From positions 18,869 to 82,868 of the forward strand of contig JBCCHB010000070.1 of the NCBI GenBank assembly GCA_039028975.1: a DNA stretch of 64,000 nucleotides, given 5' to 3'. Made by a program: the position numbers and the translations under genes. The notes under the pieces were generated by a model. The model was not told the DNA's origin. It searched no databases and saw only the letters and a program-made list of their open reading frames with translations. The stretch is from JAHBNG01 sp039028975. GTDB taxonomy: Bacteria; Chloroflexota; Anaerolineae; Caldilineales; Caldilineaceae. Of this stretch, positions 55,674 through 62,988 are shown in pieces. Positions within the stretch are counted from its first letter, which is position 1. Every line of letters starts with the position of its first letter.

Positions 55674-58310
55674 ATGAGTCTTTCAGGTTTTCAGATTCGA
55701 GAAATTTGTGATGCACTAGAATCAGGGTACACAGAATCTGATTTGAAAATGATGGTGCGGACCAAGTTGAGCGAAAAATTTGATCATATTGCTGGTGGTA
55801 GCAACCTGAAGGAAAAAATCTTCAACTTAGTTGAGTGGGCTGAAAATACTGGACGTGTTGAAGAGTTGATACAAGTAGCGCACCAGTATCGTCCATATAA
55901 TCCCAAACTCCAGCTACTTGTAGACAAAGTCCACGACTTCGTAAATGAGGCACTCAAGTATACAAAGGATCAGAGGCCGAGAAGCTACGTTCCAAATCGA
56001 AGCAGCATACCACTCATTGGACGAGAGCAACTCCTCCAAAAAATACTAAAAACTTTCGTGGATGAAACATCTGACAGCCTTCAGTTTATGACATTGCATG
56101 GACAGCCTGGAGTGGGAAAAACTCGACTTGCGATAGAGGTAGCACAACATTTTTTCAACGAGCTGGACGACAAAGAGACTTTTCATGCGGTTATTTTTCA
56201 TCATGTAGATAGGTTAGCAGATTTTGATGAACCTAATGAGGCACTATCTTTACTGATCTATCAACTAGCTGAATGCTTACGAATCAATGTGGTAACACGT
56301 AGCTCTTCTGAATTAAAGAGCGACATATTGAGAATAGTCAACGAACAAGCATTCAAGCTCTTGATTGTGCTTGATGGTCTACGGGATGAAGTTCAGGAAA
56401 AGATTATAGACTTTACAGAGTATCTGCCTACGTCTGTCAAAATACTGATTACGCGAAACAAAGAGCTCAATCATAGCGAAAAAAGTGATCTCAGAAACGA
56501 AAATATTGAGGTTGAGGGCATACCCGAAGAAAGCATCATCGAATTTCTTGTCTCCTACTTTGAGGATGAACACTTACACGATTCTACATTTTCATTACCA
56601 CCAGAGGATATTGCAGACATCCACAACAGAACATTGGGGAACGCCGTTGCCTTAGAGGCAATAGCTAGGGCTGGCAAAGACAAAATCAGACAGAATTTGA
56701 ACAAAATTCTTGATAGAACCATTGAGGAAGAAACTATAGCAGGACAATGGATCGGTCGTGAATTCGACGAACTTATGCCTGAACAACAAATTCTCCTCAA
56801 AGCACAAGTCTTATTCAAGGGAGCAGCAAATGCTCATATATTAATCGAAATCGCAAGTAAGGAACCTAATGTTTCGCTCACGTCAGATGAAGGATTTACG
56901 TCTCTTAATATGCTGGCAAAATCCAGAATTCTGATAAATGATCAGAGAGATAATTATTTTCGGATGGCAGATCCATACTGGAATTATATAAGACGTAGAA
57001 TGATCAATGAGTCTGAATTGGACAGGTGGCGTGGTTATTGGGTTGATTACTATTGTGACCTACGTAAACGGGCCAGAAATTTTCATGATGAAGCTGGTTG
57101 GACAATTTTTTCCGATTATCGACCGGATCTAAATGAGCAGATCGATTACAATGAAGAAGTCGAGACAATAATCGATGTAATTCGGTATTGCCTCTCTGAT
57201 AAACGTGTATGTACACGCTGGCGTAATGCAGCAGAATTATTAGATGATTTTCGTGCAACATTATTTTCCGCCGGAAAGTGGGGGGATCGTGTAAAATTTT
57301 GCGAGAAAATACTTGAAAATGCGGAATTAGAACATGACTATCACACTGTTGGTCAGGTTGAAAGACTTCGCGCATGGATGTATTGTTTTCAAGATGATTA
57401 TGTGAAAAGTCGAGAGTTTGCCGCTAAAGCCTTGGACACCGCAAGCGAGGGTATCCAAAACAAAAATTCTACATCAGAAACGCGAATTATCCATCGACAA
57501 ACATACTACAAGGCGCTAAACACCCTAGGACAAATCGCGTTGCGAGAAGGTCAAGAAACCGCCATTAAGGGACAAATCGCGCGTCGGGATAAACGGCAAG
57601 AGGAGGCTCATGGTAATAGAGCTTGGCTTAAAAGGCACTTCGATAAAGAGCAACAAGAAAATTTTGATGTGGCGCGGGATAAATTTAGGCTCGCTAGATA
57701 TTACTTTGTTCAAGCCTACGGTTTCGTTGGTGCAGAATTTGCCTGGGAACAGACAATAATTGACTTTCATATGGCTGAGGTTGACTATTACGACCGTCAT
57801 CCATCTATTATGGAAGACGAGGAGACTCGAAAGAATGATGGGCTTACCAAATCTCATAATGCATTTTCTAAGTTGCTTACTCAAGCCGAGAATCGTTTAC
57901 AGCCCAACGGTGAACTACAGTCTCACGAGCGACTTATAGCTCATGTGCAATACTATTTAGGCAAAATACATCGAAGATTAGTTGAATCATCCCATTTTGA
58001 TACACCCTCTGAAGAACCGAGCGCAATGCGTTTAGAAAATTTTGAAAAAGCGTCGGAACATTTATGGGCAGCTCGTATGAAGGCCGAACAATTCGGGGAT
58101 AGAGTGTTACGCGCAAGGATCGACTTCGCGATAGGTCAGTGGTACGAACATAAAGCGCAATATGCATTATCTAACGCGGAACGAGAAAAGCATATCGAAA
58201 ACTCTAGAAAACATGTCCAACAAAGTGTCCAAGAACTTAAAGAATGGGGGATGGAACTAGAAAGCTGGGATGTGGCAGCGTTTTGGAATCAACGCCTAGA
58301 AATACAGTGA
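55674..58310 (+). CDS. Cassette STAND NTPase with effector-associated domain 1 (EAD1) and TPR-like end
   Basis: 878 residues. Residues 1-75 are an EAD1-type domain (LESGYTESDLKMMVR, HIAGGSNLKEKIFNLVEWAE). LIGREQLLQK opens the NTPase with P-loop GQPGVGKTR (143-151) and Walker B LLIVLDGLRDE (229-239). From about residue 500 on, helical TPR-like repeats sense the trigger. In published work EADs bring a matching effector (protease, caspase, nuclease) to a STAND sensor; no second EAD1 effector is visible here except the NTPase at 59357. Anti-phage or suicide function is inferred. AT-rich codon use: of sample 60-base lines counted by hand, 25-26 bases were G or C. Confidence 0.85.
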   Translation: MSLSGFQIREICDALESGYTESDLKMMVRTKLSEKFDHIAGGSNLKEKIFNLVEWAENTGRVEELIQVAHQYRPYNPKLQLLVDKVHDFVNEALKYTKDQRPRSYVPNRSSIPLIGREQLLQKILKTFVDETSDSLQFMTLHGQPGVGKTRLAIEVAQHFFNELDDKETFHAVIFHHVDRLADFDEPNEALSLLIYQLAECLRINVVTRSSSELKSDILRIVNEQAFKLLIVLDGLRDEVQEKIIDFTEYLPTSVKILITRNKELNHSEKSDLRNENIEVEGIPEESIIEFLVSYFEDEHLHDSTFSLPPEDIADIHNRTLGNAVALEAIARAGKDKIRQNLNKILDRTIEEETIAGQWIGREFDELMPEQQILLKAQVLFKGAANAHILIEIASKEPNVSLTSDEGFTSLNMLAKSRILINDQRDNYFRMADPYWNYIRRRMINESELDRWRGYWVDYYCDLRKRARNFHDEAGWTIFSDYRPDLNEQIDYNEEVETIIDVIRYCLSDKRVCTRWRNAAELLDDFRATLFSAGKWGDRVKFCEKILENAELEHDYHTVGQVERLRAWMYCFQDDYVKSREFAAKALDTASEGIQNKNSTSETRIIHRQTYYKALNTLGQIALREGQETAIKGQIARRDKRQEEAHGNRAWLKRHFDKEQQENFDVARDKFRLARYYFVQAYGFVGAEFAWEQTIIDFHMAEVDYYDRHPSIMEDEETRKNDGLTKSHNAFSKLLTQAENRLQPNGELQSHERLIAHVQYYLGKIHRRLVESSHFDTPSEEPSAMRLENFEKASEHLWAARMKAEQFGDRVLRARIDFAIGQWYEHKAQYALSNAEREKHIENSRKHVQQSVQELKEWGMELESWDVAAFWNQRLEIQ

Positions 58311-58382
58311 GAATGCCACAAAGCCGTGAATGTTCGTTCTGATAGTTCTATTCGGTATTAGTCAAACAAGGTTTGATAGTTG

Positions 58383-58475
58383 CGTTGCCGCCTTCAGGTA
58401 TGTGATCTCACCGGACTTGGCAATAAAATCTCGTTGGTCACGTGGGCGAGGGCAGGCTTCTCAGACTCGGCCAAC
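58383..58475 (+). repeat. Intercassette repeat module T, copy 1
   Basis: Begins GTTGCCGCCTTC and ends CGGCCAAC. It aligns with 62671-62788 (GTTGCCGCCTTC ... TCTCGTT.GT ... GTGGGC ... GCCAAC), which leads straight into the second clear attC. The same ending, (A/C)GCCAAC, closes modules M1 and M2. Confidence 0.5.
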
Positions 58476-58557
58476 TTCACGGGTATTCGAAGCTCCAACA
58501 TGGCGATGTGATCTGACCCAAGTCGCTTGGTCTTGGCGCGATGCTGTTCCCGTCCGT

Positions 58558-58813
58558 GATGTGGTCGAACCTGCCAAAGCCAAGCTCAGTTCTTTGGATT
58601 CAAGGGGGCAGATTCCATTGCTCTCTTTGCTGGCTTTTGAAGCTCTAAGGTCACAGCCGCAAAGAAAACCGCACCAACTCACGGCATGTTTTGGAACAAG
58701 CTTTGTTTTGTCAATTCGATCGTGTTGTCGATGTGGTTGGACAGTGGCTCTGTTTGCGGGTTGGTCCAAGTCGCAGGGCAATGCGGTCTCGGTCTGGCAC
58801 CGCCGCAGCCAAC
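58558..58813 (+). repeat. Intercassette repeat module M, copy 1
   Basis: About 256 bp matching 59031-59277 block by block: GATG.(T)GTCGAACCT, TTCCATTGCTCTC, GCAAAGAAAAC, CACCAACTCA.GG, GTTGGA, and GGT(T)GGTC..A..TC.CAGGGC, ending CAGCCAAC. It has no credible gene. Within it CACCAAC (58672-58678) and GTTGGAC (58736-58742) form an attC-like R-box pair, the latter a perfect GTTRRRY. Confidence 0.55.
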
Positions 58814-58932
58814 ATTGTGTCGAAAGGATGGCGGGGTGATCTCGGCTTTCCATATTATTTCGTTAACGTCATTGGCGGCTTCTGTGGAATTAGTTGGGCA
58901 TTCTCCCGCCACCTCTCACACCAGCGTTGCAC
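58807..58932 (+). other. attC recombination site 1
   Basis: 126 bp. R'' AGCCAAC (58807-58813), L'' AAGGATGGCGGG (58824-58835), L' CCCGCCACCT (58905-58914), R' GTTGCAC (58926-58932). L'' and L' pair over AGG-TGGCGGG with one unpaired A on the left arm, the kind of extrahelical base that orients integrase on a folded attC. The spacers also pair (TGTGT with ACACC). R' differs from GTTRRRY at one position. Orientation, behind a plus-strand cassette gene, is correct. A 29-base stretch inside is nearly identical to attC site 2. Confidence 0.75.
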
Positions 58933-59000
58933 GTTACAATGGCGTTGCACGTTACAATGGCGTTGCACGTTACAATGGCGTTGCACGTTACAATGGCGTT
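58924..59000 (+). repeat. 18-bp tandem repeat on the attC crossover point
   Basis: Four perfect copies of GCGTTGCACGTTACAATG (58924-58995) plus GCGTT. The first unit contains the R' core of attC site 1, so each unit repeats the crossover sequence. Unspaced copies with no ORF; not a CRISPR. Confidence 0.9.
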
Positions 59001-59030
59001 ACGGCTCTCAGGTTTACTACCCAACTTCTT

Positions 59031-59277
59031 GATGATGTCGAACCTACCTAATCCAAACTACTCCTCGGGCATAGGGTAACGGTTTCCATTGCTCTCATTC
59101 GGGATTGCCCTGCTTGGCTGTAACATTGGCAAAGAAAACGCCACCAACTCATGGGACTATAACGAGGCTCGTTTGAGAAGTTGGATTGTGTCATCACTCT
59201 AGTTGCCTTTTGCAGTGTAACAGGTTTGGTCAAATTCACAGGGCCGTGTTTTCCGTATCGGTGAGGCCTCAGCCAAC
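59031..59277 (+). repeat. Intercassette repeat module M, copy 2
   Basis: 247 bp, partner of 58558-58813. Its inner dyad is CACCAAC (59142-59148) against GTTGGAT (59180-59186, a perfect GTTRRRY), with AACGAG/CTCGTT between. It ends at CAGCCAAC, where copy 1 goes on into attC site 1, but here the NACHT cassette follows instead after about 80 bases. Confidence 0.55.
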
Positions 59278-59356
59278 CATATGTCAAGCTCCTGAGAATC
59301 TATGATGGGTGGAAAAAAGCTTAAAAAAGAGTGTATAACTCAGGGGCAAGGAAACT

Positions 59357-62300
59357 TTGAAACTATCAAGTAAAGAATTCCAAACAGTTCAAAGATCTAT
59401 TTTAGATTTGTGTCCTGATGAAGATCGTCTAAAGCAGTTAGTACGATTTTCGGTAGATCGCAATTTGGTTGAGATTGTAGGAGGAGACACATTAACTGCT
59501 CAGGTATTTAATTTGATAACCTGGGCTGAGAGTACAAGTAGTATTGAAGCGTTGCTAGATGCGATTCATATAGAAAATGTGTCAGAAGACACCGATATTG
59601 GCAAATTGGTCACCCCAGAGGCAAGAAATCTTCGTGTCGCACTGCAGTGGTTTTGGGATGGATTTACTGAAACAGTTGCCATGGACGAAGAAATAACCTC
59701 GAAGCGGAACTCGTTGCAATTTGACTTTGGTGATGCCGCCATAGCTTATCGTGGCTGGGTAAAGGATGTTTATGGTAAACAGCGTTTGTTAGGTAAAACT
59801 GATGAAATCACGATTACAGATCTATTTACGGATGTATATGTACTTGACAAGCGGTCTGCAATGCAACGATTCGATATCAATTTACTTAGGAATAGTGGAG
59901 AGTTCCGAAGCGTAGGCACACCAGCTAATCGTCTGCATGGAATGTCCTTGGTCGAGAAGGGTGATAATCTCTATATCTTAGGCAAGCCTGGTGCCGGTAA
60001 GACTACATTCTTAAAATTCACTGCGCTTCAAGCAGCCGACAACCATTTGACACGAGTTCCAATATTTGTTTCGCTTAATGACTGGTCGAATAGCAGATAT
60101 GGTAAGAATGAACCGGAAGAATTGCTACCCTACATCGTTGACCAATTTAGCTCTTGCGGTTTTCCTAAACCACTACCTATAGTTGAACGGCTACTTTTGA
60201 CTGGCAACGCTTTGGTCCTTTTTGATGGCCTAGATGAAGTGCGCGCAGAAGATGAACAGCGGGCTAAATTGACACGGTTACTCCAAAAATTTACCACACG
60301 CTATAATAATTCTCAGTATTTGATCACTTGCCGAATTGCAGCTAGCGAATACATGTTTTCAGGTTTTCGTGACGTAGAGGTAGCTGACTTTACGCCAGAG
60401 CAAGTGGAAACTTATGCGGAAAATTGGTTTGGTCACCAGATGATTAAGTTTGAGTTATTCAAACGCGACCTTAAAAAGGACGAACACAAAGGTTTGGCAG
60501 AACTTTGTCGAAGTCCGCTTCTGTTAGCAATGTTATGCCTCTACTTCGATGACGCTCAGGAATTCCCCAGCCGGCGTGTCGAACTATATGAAGAAGCAAT
60601 AGATGCACTGCTACGAAAATGGGACTCTAGCAGAGAAATCACGCGTGATAAGATCTATCAAGATCTTTCCCCACAGCGAAAGCGGCAACTGTTTGCTTCA
60701 ATTGCAGCGGAAACCTTCGAAACGAACAACTTGTTCATAGAAGAGCAAAAGTTGGCTACTATGATTGTCGACTACTTGACAAGATTGCCGACGAATTCAG
60801 AGCAGGTAGAGATTGATGGATATGCAGTGTTAAGATCAATTGAAGCACAACATGGTATTTTTATAGAAAGAGCCAAGGGGATTTACTCCTTTGCACATCT
60901 AACATTTCAAGAATACTTTGTAGCGCGATTTATTGTTGAAAATGAAGCGCGAGGTTCAACAAACGATCTGGTACATAGGCACCTAACGGATCCTAGCTGG
61001 CGCGAGGTGTTCTTATTAACTAGCAGTATGTTGGAAAATGCTGACGACTTTGTAGAGTGCATTCGTCGTCAAGTCGATGATCTAATATGGGAAGAGGCTG
61101 CGTTAGTTGGTCTACTAAAGTGGATAGATCGTAGAACCCAAAAAGTACAATTGCAGGACGAATCCCTATTTGCACCAGCACGCCTAGTCTATATTTTTCT
61201 ACAGCGCAAGATTGTAATTGGTATGGCGAGCACAAGAGTATTGTCTGAAAATCAAATTGCTTCATTGGATCAAGAAATTCAGCGCGTCGAGGCACTCGAA
61301 CGTATTAATTCAACGCGATCTCAACATCTAGCGCGAGATCGTGTGTACAATCTTTCCGGAGAGCGCTCTCGCTTGAATAATAGACAGCGGAAATTGCAGG
61401 AGGAATCTCAATATTATACTTCTCTTTTGGCGTCAGACTCAAATGAGCGAGTATTCAAATTAGCTGAGGTTTTGGCTAGTGAGCTATTTGATACTATATG
61501 GCTGGAACGGTTGAGAGAGGAGGAACGGTTGAGAGAGGAGGAACGGTTGAGAGAGGAGGAACGGCTAAAAGAGGAGGGGCGGCTAAAAGAGGAGGAGCGG
61601 CTAAAAGAGGAAGAACAACTGAGTAAGGACAGGCATATGTACTTATACACCTTAATAGACCTAGTTCATACTCAGTTGTCCACCCACATACCGATTAGCG
61701 ATTGGAAACCTCCAGAATTACTTGATGATAGTTGGGCTGGCATGTTTGCTCCAATCCCAGAAATGGAGCCATTGAGTATGGTTACTAACGATATCAAAGC
61801 AATTCTTGTCGAGAACAAAGGTCTGGATAGAGCACTAGCAATAGCCAATAATTTTGGTGTTCAACTTGGAATCGATATCGCACTTCTTTACGGTTGGCAA
61901 TGTGCATCTGTATTTGGCGCACTGCTGGAAGAAGACCGCAAAGTATTTTCTGATGACATGGATAACTATCAACTCTCTTTCTATCCGGCTCTAAAAGATG
62001 TAATTCTCAATCTGGCCGGACCATCAAAGCTATTAGACGGTTTGGAATTGCTTAATATCCCAAATTCGACTAGTGAGCGAAGTGAATGGAAGATGTATTT
62101 TAGAGATCTGAGTGAATTACTGACCGTAGAGTGTGACTTCCATTTTCACGACTCTATCGGCTATAGCTACAAAAAATTGGATGATTATTTGCTAGCGAAC
62201 CAACTTCTGCTCGAATGTCTGGCGCTAGCTACAGTATCAAGGCGGCAGGCAATCAAGAACGGGTTGCTTCTGCCACCAAGAGAACACGAACCGCCATCAA

Positions 62301-62380
62301 AAGAACAACAACACAAACCGACAACACGAAGGACCAATAACAGAAAAAGGCGTAATGCAAAAAAGAGACGAAAAAGGTGA
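59357..62380 (+). CDS. Cassette NACHT NTPase with effector-associated domain 1 (EAD1)
   Basis: 1007 residues from a TTG start with AAGGA at 59348-59352. Residues 1-72 are an EAD1-type domain related to that of the 55674 protein (LVEIVGGDTLTAQVFNLITWAE). The NACHT core has P-loop GKPGAGKTT (209-217) and Walker B LVLFDGLDEV (286-295); DGLDE is the NACHT signature. The helical C-terminal half includes a charged coiled coil at about 717-755 encoded by six 18-bp repeats and a very basic tail (TTRRTNNRKRRNAKKRRKR). Expected to oligomerise on a trigger and recruit an EAD1 partner. Sequence following the stop leads to attC site 2. Confidence 0.87.
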   Translation: MKLSSKEFQTVQRSILDLCPDEDRLKQLVRFSVDRNLVEIVGGDTLTAQVFNLITWAESTSSIEALLDAIHIENVSEDTDIGKLVTPEARNLRVALQWFWDGFTETVAMDEEITSKRNSLQFDFGDAAIAYRGWVKDVYGKQRLLGKTDEITITDLFTDVYVLDKRSAMQRFDINLLRNSGEFRSVGTPANRLHGMSLVEKGDNLYILGKPGAGKTTFLKFTALQAADNHLTRVPIFVSLNDWSNSRYGKNEPEELLPYIVDQFSSCGFPKPLPIVERLLLTGNALVLFDGLDEVRAEDEQRAKLTRLLQKFTTRYNNSQYLITCRIAASEYMFSGFRDVEVADFTPEQVETYAENWFGHQMIKFELFKRDLKKDEHKGLAELCRSPLLLAMLCLYFDDAQEFPSRRVELYEEAIDALLRKWDSSREITRDKIYQDLSPQRKRQLFASIAAETFETNNLFIEEQKLATMIVDYLTRLPTNSEQVEIDGYAVLRSIEAQHGIFIERAKGIYSFAHLTFQEYFVARFIVENEARGSTNDLVHRHLTDPSWREVFLLTSSMLENADDFVECIRRQVDDLIWEEAALVGLLKWIDRRTQKVQLQDESLFAPARLVYIFLQRKIVIGMASTRVLSENQIASLDQEIQRVEALERINSTRSQHLARDRVYNLSGERSRLNNRQRKLQEESQYYTSLLASDSNERVFKLAEVLASELFDTIWLERLREEERLREEERLREEERLKEEGRLKEEERLKEEEQLSKDRHMYLYTLIDLVHTQLSTHIPISDWKPPELLDDSWAGMFAPIPEMEPLSMVTNDIKAILVENKGLDRALAIANNFGVQLGIDIALLYGWQCASVFGALLEEDRKVFSDDMDNYQLSFYPALKDVILNLAGPSKLLDGLELLNIPNSTSERSEWKMYFRDLSELLTVECDFHFHDSIGYSYKKLDDYLLANQLLLECLALATVSRRQAIKNGLLLPPREHEPPSKEQQHKPTTRRTNNRKRRNAKKRRKR
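61505..61612 (+). repeat. 18-bp coding tandem repeat in the NACHT gene
   Basis: Six units of 18 bp (GAACGGTTGAGAGAGGAG and variants), encoding ER.(R/K)EE heptad-like hexapeptides. The first three are identical, the last three share CGGCTAAAAGAGGAG, so the array grew in two blocks. Copy number is likely variable between strains. Confidence 0.92.
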
Positions 62381-62670
62381 GAGTTGAGGCCAGTATAATT
62401 GCCCGATTATTGCGCGGATAGGTCAGCTACCTCATGGTGATATAATCTCGCAAGTGTTGTTGAGTCGTGACGATATGATCTGGTCTGTGTCGTTTGGCTT
62501 CGGCATGAGGGTAATTTCACTTGATGCTTCAAGTTTGTGACTTCACGGAGAGTGGCGCAGTTCCATCGACTTTGATGTTGTGTCGTTTCGAACATTATGG
62601 ACATCCGACCTTGTTATGCATGGGGTTGTGTGTTCTGCCCGTTTTCGGCGTTTTCGGCATCAGTCACCAA

Positions 62671-62788
62671 GTTCTTTCGTGGTGTTGCCGCCTTCTGGTT
62701 ATCGGGATTCACGGTGCATTGGCGAAGTTTTCTCGTTAGTGAAGTGGGCAAGGCAGCGGGGTCCGCATCGGAGGGGGCCGCCGCCAAC
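62671..62788 (+). repeat. Intercassette repeat module T, copy 2
   Basis: Counterpart of 58383-58475 and directly joined to attC site 2 through the shared GCCAAC. The preceding 62381-62670 holds no gene; it contains GATGTTGTGTCG..TCGAAC, reminiscent of the start of module M. Confidence 0.5.
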
Positions 62789-62910
62789 ATTGTGTCGAAA
62801 GGATGGCGGGGTGATCTCAGCTTTCCATGTTATTTCATCGTTAACGCCATTGGTTGCTCCTGTAGAATTAGTTGGGCATTCTCCCGCCACCCTTCACACT
62901 AGCGTTGGAC
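62782..62910 (+). other. attC recombination site 2
   Basis: 129 bp. R'' CGCCAAC (62782-62788), L'' AAAGGATGGCGGG (62798-62810), L' CCCGCCACCC (62883-62892), R' GTTGGAC (62904-62910), a perfect GTTRRRY. CCAAC pairs with GTTGG; L'' pairs with L' with one unpaired A, as in site 1. Inner sequence is close to site 1 (GGGGTGATCTC.GCTTTCCAT, GTTAACG.CATTGG, AATTAGTTGGGCATTCTC). It closes the NACHT cassette. Confidence 0.8.
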
Positions 62911-62988
62911 GAAAGGCCGGAAGAGGGTACGTGCATAGGTGAAGTGGTAGTAGAGAGAAGTAGCAGGAAGTAGTGAAGTAGGTATTGG

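Noticed and set aside
58330..58839. 169-residue plus-strand frame over the intercassette region
   Set aside because: It runs through repeat modules M1 and T, is Arg/Ser/Cys-rich with no family look, and overlaps attC sequence.
58924..59000. Possible CRISPR array
   Set aside because: 18-bp units follow each other without spacers.
62580..62942. Overlapping frames of about 100-120 residues after the NACHT gene
   Set aside because: They lie in module T2 and attC site 2; the same pseudo-peptides appear at 58691-59051 because the DNA repeats.
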